A stretch of DNA of 28,292 nt from JBECKQ01 sp040235375 (GTDB taxonomy: Bacteria > Planctomycetota > Phycisphaerae > UBA1845). A program made the translations under genes and the position numbers. The DNA is taken from NCBI GenBank assembly GCA_040235375.1, contig JBECKQ010000142.1, positions 1 to 28,292 of the forward strand. Reading direction: 5' to 3'. Positions 21,401 to 28,292 of this stretch are shown here, one piece after another. The notes beneath the pieces were generated by a model. The model searched no databases. It had not been told where the DNA came from and saw nothing but the letters and a program-made list of their open reading frames with translations. How positions within the stretch are numbered: position 1 is the stretch's first letter; each line of letters opens with the position of its first letter.

Positions 21401-24241
21401 TTGGCCGCGATTCTGCCCATCCTTTCCTCATCGCAGGCAGTCACGTCTCTCGCGCAAAGCGGCGCGTTCGGCGAGAGCAACCTGACCGTCGTCGCAACGA
21501 CAGCACTGGCGTTGTGCGCGGCCGTGCTGGTCGCGCTGCTGGTGTATCAAAGGCGGACGTTGCGACGCTACCGACTGGCGGAAGAGACGTCGCGAAGAAA
21601 CGAGGATCGCTTTCGCGCGTTGTTCGATGCGACGCCGGACTGTTTGTTCATCAAGGACCGTGATCGCCGGTATGTGCAGCTGAATCCGGCCATGCAGCGG
21701 CTGTTCGGACTGCCGGCGAAATCGCTGCTCGGCCGGACGGAGGAGGAACTCTTCGGCCGCGAGGCCGGCAAGCGAATTCGCTGTTCGGACGAGCGCGTGT
21801 TCGCCGGGGAGATTGTCAAAGATGAAGACGTGCGCCCGGTGCTGGGCAGGGAGCACGTGTTTGACGTGGTGAAGGTGCCGCTGCGCGACGCAAGTGGCGA
21901 GGTCTTCGGCCTGTGCGGCATCGCCCGGGACGTGACGGAACGCAGCCGCGGCGAGAGAACTCTGCGCGAAAGCGAAGAACGATATCGCCTGGTGAGCGAG
22001 GCGACGGGCGATGCGGTCTACGACTGGAACATCACGGCGGATCAGTCATCGCGAAACCCGAAGTACCACAAGCTGTTTGCACCGGACGCCTTCTCTTCCT
22101 ACGGCTGGTGGGCGAAGGCGATCCATCCGGACGATCGCGCGCGCGTGGAGCAAAGCCTGGAGAAGACATTCGCGGGATCGGACGGCTACTGGAGCGAGGA
22201 GTACCGCTTTCGGAAAGAGGACGGCGGGCACGCGCATGTCTGGGATCGTGGTTTCATCATTCGTGACGGCGAGGGAAAAGCGGTCCGAATGATCGGCGCG
22301 ATGACGGACCTGACGGAACACATCCGGGCGAGAGAGGCATTGCAGGAGTCCGAGGCCCGTTTCCGCGCACTGGTCGAGCATCTGCCCGCGGTAACCTACA
22401 TGGCGCCTGTAAACGATCCGGGCGCGCCGACGTACCTCAGTCCACAGATCAGGCGACTCCTCGGTCATGATCCGGAGTCGATATACAGCGATCCTGTACT
22501 CTGGCGCAGTCTTATCCTGCCCGAGGACCGGGAGCGCCTCGAGCGCGCGTGGGCGAGTCGGTCGGAGCTGGGTCGGCCTTGCGTCAACGAGTACCGCATG
22601 ACCGTCGCCGGCGGCCGGATCGTCTGGTGCCGGGACTACAGCGTGCTGGTCCAGATCGGGCGGGGCCCGGCGTTTCGACAGGGCGTCATTCTGGACGTAA
22701 CGGCGGAGAAGGCCGCCGAAGCGGCGCTGACGGAAAGCGAAGAACGGTACCGGACGACGTTCGAGCAGGCCGCGGTCGGCATCGCGAACGTCGGCAGCGA
22801 CGGACGGTTCCTGCGCGCCAATCGCAAGCTGTGCGACATTCTCGGCTATGGCCGCGAGGAGCTGCTGAAGCTCCGTTTCCAGGACATCACGCACGCAGAC
22901 GACGTGGACCGCGATGTCGCCCAGATGAACGTGCTCCTGTCCGGATCGAACGACACGTACACGATGGAAAAGCGTTACGTGCGCCGCGATGGTTCGATCA
23001 TGTGGGCCAAGCTCACCTGCGCGCTCGTGAGAATGCCGCGCGGCGCGTCACCACGATTCGTCTCGATCGTCGAGGACATCACCGAGCGGAAGCGCGCCGA
23101 GGCCGCCCGGCGCGAGAGCGAAGCGAAGTTTCGAACGCTGGCCGAGACGTTGAGCGCGGGAATGTTCATCTTCCAGGGCACGCGGATCAAGTATGCAAAC
23201 CCGGCGGCTGAGAAGATCACCGGCTACAAGAGGGCGGAACTGTGCGAACAGGAATTCTGGATGAACGCGCATCCGGATTTTCGCGAGCTGATTCGCCAGC
23301 GCGGCCTTGCGCGGCAGCGAGGCGAGGCCGTGCCGACGCGCTACGAAGCGCCGATCATCACGAAGGACGGCCAGACGCGATGGCTCGACCTTTCGGCGGC
23401 CATGCTGGTTTACGAGGGCAAGCCCGCAGTGCTGGTGACTGCGCTGGACATCACGGATCGCAAGGCCGCCGAGGAGAAGATGTGGCGGCACCAGGCGCAG
23501 CTTGCGCACGTCGATCGGCTGAAGACCCTGGGAGAGCTGGCCGCCGGCCTGGCCCACGAGCTGAATCAGCCGCTGTCCGCCATCACCAATTACGTGAGCG
23601 GCAGCCTGAGGCGGATTCAGACCGGCTCGCTCGATACGCCGATGCTGGTCGAGGTCCTGAAGGCCGTCGGAGAGCAGGGACGACGCGCCGCGGAGATCAT
23701 TCGCCGCGTGAGGCGTTTCGTCCGGCCGGAACCGGTAAAATGGGAGATCGATGACCTGAACCGGATCGTGCGCGAAGCGGTGAGCTTCTTCGACCCGATT
23801 GCCACGCGGACCAAAGTGGCCGTGCAGGTCGATCTCGAAGCGTCGGAGCTGCCCGTCGGGGCCGACGCCATTCAAATCGAGCAGGTCGTTCTCAATCTGC
23901 TGCTCAACAGTGCGGAGGCCATCGGGGACAACGACGGCGATCGGTGCATTCACCTTCGCACGCGGGTGCTCGACCAGGAGGCGATCGTCTCCGTCAGCGA
24001 CACGGGCTGCGGGGTGAGCCAGGCAACCGCGGAGCGTATTTTCGACCCATTCTACACGACAAAAGGGCGCGGCATGGGCATCGGGCTCTCCATAAGCCGG
24101 TCAATCATCGAGGATCACGGCGGACGGCTGTGGATGGAGGCGGCACAGACAGCCGGCGTGACGTTTCTGTTCAGCCTGCCGATCGCGGAAGGAGCATTGG
24201 CACATGAAGACCGAGCCGACGGTATTCGTAGTGGACGATGA
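21401..24241 (+). CDS. Multi-PAS sensor histidine kinase (FixL/NtrB-like)
   Basis: The 946-residue kinase has one membrane helix near residues 28-50, then five PAS/PAC units at about 66-180, 190-306, 315-436, 446-563 and 573-687, each ending in a D-I/V/L-T-E-type PAC strip. The dimerisation H-box is A-A-G-L-A-H719-E-L-N-Q-P-L. The ATPase has the N-box L-N-L-L-L-N-S-A-E-A, G1 D-T-G-C-G-V, the F-box F-D-P-F-Y-T-T-K and G2 G-M-G-I-G-L-S. No periplasmic sensor domain is present, so signals are probably cytoplasmic or membrane-near small molecules or redox state. TTG 21401 is chosen for GGGAG eight bases upstream; TTG 21347 is an alternative. Its 3' end overlaps the response regulator gene by 38 bases, and the pair forms one two-component system. 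Confidence 0.9.
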   Translation: MAAILPILSSSQAVTSLAQSGAFGESNLTVVATTALALCAAVLVALLVYQRRTLRRYRLAEETSRRNEDRFRALFDATPDCLFIKDRDRRYVQLNPAMQRLFGLPAKSLLGRTEEELFGREAGKRIRCSDERVFAGEIVKDEDVRPVLGREHVFDVVKVPLRDASGEVFGLCGIARDVTERSRGERTLRESEERYRLVSEATGDAVYDWNITADQSSRNPKYHKLFAPDAFSSYGWWAKAIHPDDRARVEQSLEKTFAGSDGYWSEEYRFRKEDGGHAHVWDRGFIIRDGEGKAVRMIGAMTDLTEHIRAREALQESEARFRALVEHLPAVTYMAPVNDPGAPTYLSPQIRRLLGHDPESIYSDPVLWRSLILPEDRERLERAWASRSELGRPCVNEYRMTVAGGRIVWCRDYSVLVQIGRGPAFRQGVILDVTAEKAAEAALTESEERYRTTFEQAAVGIANVGSDGRFLRANRKLCDILGYGREELLKLRFQDITHADDVDRDVAQMNVLLSGSNDTYTMEKRYVRRDGSIMWAKLTCALVRMPRGASPRFVSIVEDITERKRAEAARRESEAKFRTLAETLSAGMFIFQGTRIKYANPAAEKITGYKRAELCEQEFWMNAHPDFRELIRQRGLARQRGEAVPTRYEAPIITKDGQTRWLDLSAAMLVYEGKPAVLVTALDITDRKAAEEKMWRHQAQLAHVDRLKTLGELAAGLAHELNQPLSAITNYVSGSLRRIQTGSLDTPMLVEVLKAVGEQGRRAAEIIRRVRRFVRPEPVKWEIDDLNRIVREAVSFFDPIATRTKVAVQVDLEASELPVGADAIQIEQVVLNLLLNSAEAIGDNDGDRCIHLRTRVLDQEAIVSVSDTGCGVSQATAERIFDPFYTTKGRGMGIGLSISRSIIEDHGGRLWMEAAQTAGVTFLFSLPIAEGALAHEDRADGIRSGR

Positions 24242-24854
24242 CGAAGCGGTGCGTGACTCGCTCCGTTGGCTGATCCAGTCGGTGGGTCTGGACGTTGCGT
24301 TGTTCGGCAGCGCCCAGGAGTTCCTGGACGCGTACGACGCTTCGGTACCGGGATGCCTCGTGCTCGACGTGCGCATGCCGGGGCTGAGCGGGCTGGACCT
24401 TCAGGAGAGGCTTAACCAGGAACAGATCAATATCCCGGTCATTATCGTTACCGGCCACGGCGACGTGCCCATGGCAGTGCGGGCGATGAAAGCGGGGGCG
24501 GCGGAGTTCATCGAGAAGCCATTCAGCGACCAGGTGCTGCTGGACCAGATCCAAGCGGCGATCGCGCGGGATCGCACCGCGCGAAAGGCGCAGTCGGACA
24601 AGGCCTATATCGGTGAGCGGATCAGCCGCCTGACCGCGCGCGAGCACGAAGTGATGGATCTGGTTGTTGCGGGCCATTCAAGCCGGCAGATCGCGGCAAG
24701 GCTGGGGGTGAACCCGAAGACGATCGAGGCCCATCGATCACACATCATGGAGAAGATGGAGGCGGACGGTGTCGCTCACCTGGTGAAGCTGGTGCTTACC
24801 GCGACACAGCGTCAGCAGTCGGCGGAAGGGAACAGCGGCAACTTCCCCGAATAG
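24204..24854 (+). CDS. FixJ/NarL-type response regulator
   Basis: The 216-residue regulator has a receiver domain with Asp11-Asp13, the phospho-acceptor Asp55 in V-L-D-V-R-M-P-G, Thr83 in V-T-G-H-G-D and Lys105 in E-K-P-F. A LuxR-type helix-turn-helix (about 141-195: L-T-A-R-E-H-E-V-M-D, H-S-S-R-Q-I-A-A-R-L-G-V, K-T-I-E-A-H-R) completes it. The T-G-H-G-D and M-A-V-R-A-M-K-A-G-A signature places it in the FixJ/TodT/StyR group, the usual partner of multi-PAS kinases. The ATG has GGAAGGAG (24187-24194) nine bases upstream, inside the kinase gene, so translation is coupled. The targets are unknown; neither neighbouring operon shows an evident binding motif by eye. Confidence 0.95.
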   Translation: MKTEPTVFVVDDDEAVRDSLRWLIQSVGLDVALFGSAQEFLDAYDASVPGCLVLDVRMPGLSGLDLQERLNQEQINIPVIIVTGHGDVPMAVRAMKAGAAEFIEKPFSDQVLLDQIQAAIARDRTARKAQSDKAYIGERISRLTAREHEVMDLVVAGHSSRQIAARLGVNPKTIEAHRSHIMEKMEADGVAHLVKLVLTATQRQQSAEGNSGNFPE

Positions 24855-24863
24855 TCCGGACGT

Positions 24864-25082
24864 TCAGCCGGAGCGATGATCGTCGACGCGCGACCCGAGT
24901 TGCACGAGCGGCGTCACCCGGACTCGCCGACCGGTCGCAGAGGCGTCGGCCCGGTGCGGCCCGCAGCGGCATCCGGATGAGCCGCAGGCATCGGCCCGAT
25001 CGAACGCTCTCCACATCACCGACACGACGTAGGAGACGGCGAGCCCGAGGGCGGCGAAGATGATGATGTATTCCCACCACAT
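24864..25082 (-). CDS. FeoB-associated Cys-rich membrane protein
   Basis: This small protein of 72 residues has one N-terminal membrane helix (about 4-24, after M-W-W-E-Y) and then a Cys motif, Cys33-x4-Cys38-x-Cys40, followed by a basic tail. Small single-helix proteins with a C-terminal Cys cluster encoded directly after feoB are a known associated family. They are thought to assist ferrous iron transport or protect the iron path. The start is three bases after the feoB stop with GGGAG eight bases upstream, within the feoB end, so translation is probably coupled. The tail from residue 45 (R-V-R-V-T-P...) is longer than usual for the family. Family is inferred from position and composition. 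Confidence 0.8.
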   Translation of the reverse strand: MWWEYIIIFAALGLAVSYVVSVMWRAFDRADACGSSGCRCGPHRADASATGRRVRVTPLVQLGSRVDDHRSG

Positions 25083-25085
25083 CGG

Positions 25086-27248
25086 TCAGGCTCCCGCTAC
25101 GTGCGCGCTGAACTGGTAGACGAGCAGCGCGGCCAGGTAGGCCAACGCCGTCATGTAGCCGAAGGTCAGCAGAGGCCAGCGCCAGGAATTCGTTTCGCGC
25201 TTGATGACCGCCAGCGTCGCCTGACACTGGCAGCACAGCGCGAAGAAAACCATGATCGACAGCGCGACCGGAAGCGTGAACGCCTTCGAGCCGTCGGGAT
25301 GCGTCGCGGTGCGCAGCTTGTCGCGGAGAATCTCCGATTCGGCGTCCTGATCCGCGCCGAGGTTGTAGATGATACCGAGCGTGGAGATGACGACCTCGCG
25401 CGCCGGAAACGACGCCAGGGCGGCGGTGCCGATCTTCCAGTCCCAGCCGAGCGGCTTGACGGCCGGCTCAATCGCCCGGCCGAGCTGACCGAGATAGCTC
25501 GCGCGAAGGTAAGCGCCGGCCACGGTCTTCTCGATCGTGTCCTCGTCCGTAACGCCCTGCTGAGCCAACCGCGACCGGACCTGCTGCTCGACGACCGGCG
25601 ATCGCGGGAAGTAAACCGCCGCCCAGATGATGACGCTCATCGCCAGGATGATCGTGCCGGCGGTCAGGACGAAGCCGCGAGCGCGATCGTATACCCGCAC
25701 GGCCACCGTCCGGGCGGAGGGCAGCTTGTAGCTGGGCAGCTCGAGAAGAAACGCCGACTCCTCGCCGCGGCAGATGAGCTTCTTAAAGACGAGGGCGATG
25801 CCGGCGGCCGTCAGGATGCCGAAGAAGTACAGCGAGGCGAACACGAGCCCCTGCAACGGTAGAAAGCCGGCGACCATCCGAGGGGGGATGAACGCGGCGA
25901 CGAGGATCGTGTAGATCGGAATCCGCGCGCTGCACGACATGAGCGGCGCGATAAGGATCGTAACGATGCGATCCCGCCGGCTCTCGATCGTGCGAGCGGA
26001 CATGACGCCGGGAATGGCGCACGCAAAGGACGACAGGAGCGGAACAAAACTCTTGCCGCCGAGACCGCACATGCGAAAGATGCGGTCCATCAGGAACGCC
26101 GCGCGGGCGAGGTACCCGCAGTCCTCCAGTATGGTGATAAGGGCGATGAGGATGAGGATCTGTGGCAGGAAGACCAGCACGCCGCCGACGCCGGCAACGA
26201 GACCGTCGGCGACGAAGCTCGCCAGCATACCGCCGCCCAGCCACGTGTGCAGGGCGCCCGCGAGGTGTCCGAAGGCACCGTCAACGGCGTCCATCAACGG
26301 CGCCGCCCACGAGAAAACGCTGACGAAAATGGCGCCCATCACGATGACGAATATCGCACTGCCCAGCACCCGATGCGTGAGCACGTTGTCGATTCGTTCG
26401 CTCAGTCGCCGCCGGCCGGGTTGGTCCCAATGCACGCACTCGTCGATGAGCGTTTGAATCCGCTTGTAACGCAGCTCCGCCTCGAGGCTCGGCAGAGACA
26501 ATCCCGCGGCTTCGATGCGGCTGCGGTGATCCTGCAAGGCGGCGGAACAAGGGCCGTCACAGTGCGCAGAAAGCCTTCTTTCGCAGTATCCACCGACGTC
26601 CAGCAGGCAGCGACGCAGCTCGTACGGCGGCGGCGCCTGTTCAGCAGGCAAATGGCCCGTGACTGTGCGAGCAAACGCCGCAAGCTCCTGCTCGAGGATG
26701 GCCGGCCAGTCGATTGACGTCGGCGCCGGCGGCTCGTCGAGCACGCGTTCGATCGCCTGAACCAGCTCCCCACGCCCCTGCCCCCTGCGGGCGCGGACGC
26801 CGACGACCGGAACGCCAAGCCGGGCGGCGAGGCGGTCAACGTCGATGCGGATGCCGTTCCGCTCGGCGATGTCCATCATGTTCAAGGCGATGACGGTGGG
26901 TACGCCGGTCTCCATCACCTGCGTGGCGAGGAAAAGATTGCGGTCGATATTCGACGCGTCGGCCACGACGACCACCGCGGAAACCGGCTGCTGGCCGTTG
27001 CACCGCCCCAGCAGCACGTCGGCGACAATCATTTCGTCCGGAGATCGGGCGGCCAGGCTGTACGTGCCGGGCAGATCGATGAGCTCGGTCGGCCGCGAGG
27101 CGCCGATGACAGATCCGGTCACTTTTTCGACGGTAATACCGGGGTAGTTGGCGACGCGATGGCGAGACCCGGTCAACATGTTGAAGACCGATGTCTTACC
27201 CGTGTTGGGATTGCCCACCAGCGCGACGACGGCACGCGCGCGCTGCAC
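25086..27248 (-). CDS. feoB: Ferrous iron transport protein B
   Basis: The 720-residue protein is FeoB, the inner-membrane Fe(II) uptake protein with a cytosolic G domain. G1 is GNPNTGKTS (12-20), G2 includes G-I-T (37-39), G3 is D-L-P-G (58-61) and G4 is N-M-M-D (123-126). After the linker come paired gate regions with about ten membrane helices, including L-P-Q-I-L-I-L-I...D-C-G-Y-L-A-R-A-A-F and S-F-A-C-A-I-P-G-V-M-S-A-R-T, and the C-terminal C-Q-C-Q-A-T-L-A-V-I-K-R-E-T. The linker has Cys residues (C-L-L-D-V-G-G-Y-C-E-R-R-L-S-A-H-C-D-G-P-C). GTG 27248 is preferred: AAGGA lies eight bases upstream and the product starts M-Q-R-A-R-A-V-V-A-L-V-G-N-P-N as usual. The frame before it runs over feoA. 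It is 37 bases after feoA in the same operon. Confidence 0.97.
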   Translation of the reverse strand: MQRARAVVALVGNPNTGKTSVFNMLTGSRHRVANYPGITVEKVTGSVIGASRPTELIDLPGTYSLAARSPDEMIVADVLLGRCNGQQPVSAVVVVADASNIDRNLFLATQVMETGVPTVIALNMMDIAERNGIRIDVDRLAARLGVPVVGVRARRGQGRGELVQAIERVLDEPPAPTSIDWPAILEQELAAFARTVTGHLPAEQAPPPYELRRCLLDVGGYCERRLSAHCDGPCSAALQDHRSRIEAAGLSLPSLEAELRYKRIQTLIDECVHWDQPGRRRLSERIDNVLTHRVLGSAIFVIVMGAIFVSVFSWAAPLMDAVDGAFGHLAGALHTWLGGGMLASFVADGLVAGVGGVLVFLPQILILIALITILEDCGYLARAAFLMDRIFRMCGLGGKSFVPLLSSFACAIPGVMSARTIESRRDRIVTILIAPLMSCSARIPIYTILVAAFIPPRMVAGFLPLQGLVFASLYFFGILTAAGIALVFKKLICRGEESAFLLELPSYKLPSARTVAVRVYDRARGFVLTAGTIILAMSVIIWAAVYFPRSPVVEQQVRSRLAQQGVTDEDTIEKTVAGAYLRASYLGQLGRAIEPAVKPLGWDWKIGTAALASFPAREVVISTLGIIYNLGADQDAESEILRDKLRTATHPDGSKAFTLPVALSIMVFFALCCQCQATLAVIKRETNSWRWPLLTFGYMTALAYLAALLVYQFSAHVAGA

Positions 27249-27285
27249 CGTCGGCGTCCTTTTTCGTCTTGCGAGAATCGATGTA

Positions 27286-27543
27286 TCAGGACGCAGGATC
27301 GTCAATGAGCACGCACCGCGCTTCGCTGCGCCGCAATGACAACTGGTAGTTCCGGACGGCCACTTGCACCGGGTCACCGAGCGGGGCGAGTCGCACGATG
27401 CGGACCTCGCTGCCGGACGTGAAACCCATTTCCGCAAGGCGCTGCTGAACGGCCGGGGCGCCGGTCAGTTCCCGAACGCGCCCCTTCTGGGCGACCTTGA
27501 GATCAGCGAGCGATCGTACCAGGGGAGTGATCACCTCATCCAT
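27286..27543 (-). CDS. feoA: Ferrous iron transport protein A
   Basis: The 85-residue protein is an SH3-like FeoA domain: S-L-A-D-L-K-V-A-Q-K-G-R-V-R-E-L, L-A-E-M-G-F-T-S-G-S-E-V-R-I-V-R-L-A-P-L-G-D-P, then the strand V-A-V-R-N-Y-Q-L-S-L-R-R-S-E-A. The pattern R-L-A-E-M-G-F near the middle is diagnostic. FeoA binds the FeoB G domain region and regulates Fe(II) transport. ATG 27543 gives the normal length; a TTG at 27606 would add 21 residues that lie over the predicted promoter. No strong Shine-Dalgarno is seen before 27543. It is first in the feoA-feoB-Cys-rich operon. Confidence 0.93.
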   Translation of the reverse strand: MDEVITPLVRSLADLKVAQKGRVRELTGAPAVQQRLAEMGFTSGSEVRIVRLAPLGDPVQVAVRNYQLSLRRSEARCVLIDDPAS

Positions 27544-27588
27544 GGGGTCGCTCGCAACCCTGCCCGAAACCTGGATAACACCAAAAAA

Positions 27589-27611
27589 GTTTGATCCACC
27601 AAACAATCATA
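27589..27611 (-). promoter_or_regulatory. Candidate iron-responsive promoter/operator of the feo operon
   Basis: On the minus strand, TATGAT (27611-27606) resembles a -10 box. Just downstream is the dyad GTTTG-6-CAAAC (27604-27589), which would overlap the start of transcription. Its shape and site suit a DtxR/MntR- or Fur-type repressor, but no exact known box is matched. The -35 is not evident. Confidence 0.35.
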
Positions 27612-27909
27612 GTGGCTGATTCCATTCTCGCCGTTTGCCGAACCGGCTTACATTATCGTAACGCCCCGGCGGCGTGCAATCCGCCCTGCCGGGGCCTGGA
27701 GGCGGATAAAGCCGGGCAATCCGAGTGGAAAATCCGGCGTGGCGACCAGGGAATCCCGGAGGCGGAGCGAACGACTCGACCTTACCCGCGTCCGAGGGGA
27801 AGCAAAATCGTCGTTTCCAAGCCCGGCGCGCTGAATACCGAGCTGGAATCCCGGCCGTTTTACTCGCCGGCTCGCGAAAGCTCGCCCGTGTCCTAGAATG
27901 GGCCCTCTG
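27612..27909. other. Non-coding divergent gap between feoA and the sulfatase-like gene
   Basis: About 300 bases hold no convincing gene on either strand. The feo promoter lies at its left edge. The sequence GAAT and TTAT-containing part near 27650-27660 is AT-richer, the rest is GC-rich and shows only short pairings. No promoter for the rightward gene could be picked out. Confidence 0.4.
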
Positions 27910-28292
27910 ATGAGGGCACCGCTCGTTTTCAGCAGCTTGATCGCCAGGGGGTCGAGGACGGTAACGCGATTGCCGGTCGGGATTGCCGTGCGGCTTGCGC
28001 TGACCGCGGCCGTCATCGCCACGGTCGGAGCAGGCTGCAAGAGAGACGAACCACAGACGAAGCAAATCGCGCGGCCGAACATCGTATGGCTGTCGATCGA
28101 GTCGACCCGTACCGATCACGTCGGATGCTATGGCTACGAGCGCGACACGACGCCGAACATCGACGCGCTCGCCCGCGAAGCGACGTTGTACGAAAACGCT
28201 CACGCGGTCACGAGCTGGACGCTCACGTCGCACGCGAGCATGTTCACCGGGCTCTATCCGGCCGCCCACAAGGTCATCTGGCCGGAGGATAA
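27910..28292 (+). CDS. Sulfatase/alkaline phosphatase superfamily lipoprotein, 3' partial
   Basis: The first 127 residues are visible and the frame runs off the window. A signal with lipobox V-G-A-G-Cys43 is followed by R-P-N-I-V-W-L-S-I-E-S-T-R-T-D-H-V-G, the N-terminal metal-binding strand, in which Glu64 stands where an Asp is usual. Then comes C-Y-G-Y-E-R-D-T-T-P-N-I-D-A-L-A and S-W-T-L-T-S-H-A-S-M-F-T-G-L-Y-P. Aligned with the sulfatase C-x-P-S-R-A-S motif, the nucleophile position is Thr104, not a formylglycine-forming Cys. This suggests phosphohydrolase or phosphoglycerol/phosphoethanolamine-transfer-like chemistry rather than sulfate ester cleavage, though inactive members exist. The start is uncertain: ATG 27910 has no Shine-Dalgarno, and GTG 27988 would give a compact 17-residue lipoprotein signal. 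Confidence 0.85.
   Translation, partial: MRAPLVFSSLIARGSRTVTRLPVGIAVRLALTAAVIATVGAGCKRDEPQTKQIARPNIVWLSIESTRTDHVGCYGYERDTTPNIDALAREATLYENAHAVTSWTLTSHASMFTGLYPAAHKVIWPED

Noticed and set aside
27607..28269. Minus-strand open frame covering the sulfatase-like gene
   Set aside because: The plus strand encodes clear sulfatase-superfamily motifs with a lipobox; the antisense translation is Arg-rich without recognisable features.

Overview
The window is a 28.3 kb piece of a high-GC chromosome, most likely from a member of the Planctomycetota. The main clues are a prepilin-like protein ending in the H-X9/10-DG motif that is greatly expanded in planctomycetes, lipoprotein sulfatase-superfamily and zinc-ribbon membrane proteins of the kind common there, and weak or variable ribosome binding sites. 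The assignment rests on recognised families only. No rRNA, tRNA, phage, transposase or CRISPR array was seen.

Layout. 1-1393: the end of an H-X-DG pseudopilin-like gene with a clear intrinsic terminator, then endonuclease V (nfi). 1394-1793: a 400-base non-coding stretch rich in strong hairpins, a candidate structured RNA or leader. 1794-4717: an exported TPR protein, a Tat-exported glycosylasparaginase-like N-terminal nucleophile hydrolase and an exported thiol-type glutathione peroxidase, all on +. 4766-7432 (-): a large membrane protein fused to a spermidine-synthase-like domain, divergent from an AbgT-family transporter (7624-9198). 9199-10504: a multi-hairpin palindromic element, a small cupin, and an orphan Cys-rich membrane protein of visibly lower GC followed by a nested inverted repeat.

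10505-15629 is an exopolysaccharide export and regulation locus. On - lie a Wza-type lipoprotein, a BY-kinase with a tyrosine-rich tail and a glycosyltransferase whose GTG start overlaps the kinase stop. Divergent on + is an ExeA-like AAA ATPase with a repeat-bearing helical C-terminal extension. This gene set resembles the regulatory and export core of exosortase-linked polysaccharide loci, but no exosortase or Wzy/Wzx lies in the window. It is followed by a double zinc-ribbon membrane protein and a convergent secreted Pro/Gln/Asp-rich helical protein.

18629-21175: an M48 membrane metalloprotease coupled to a FolD homologue in which the catalytic lysine and other active-site positions are altered. 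21401-24854: a five-PAS histidine kinase and a FixJ-type regulator that overlap by 38 bases. 24864-27543 (-): ferrous iron uptake, feoA-feoB plus a small Cys-rich Feo-associated membrane protein, with a dyad at the predicted promoter. The window ends inside a lipoprotein of the sulfatase/alkaline phosphatase superfamily.

Most worth a second look are the altered FolD, the palindromic element with a decayed second copy, the structured region at 1496-1698, the lower-GC orphan gene with its nested inverted repeat, and the 50-residue-period repeat in the ExeA-like ATPase.
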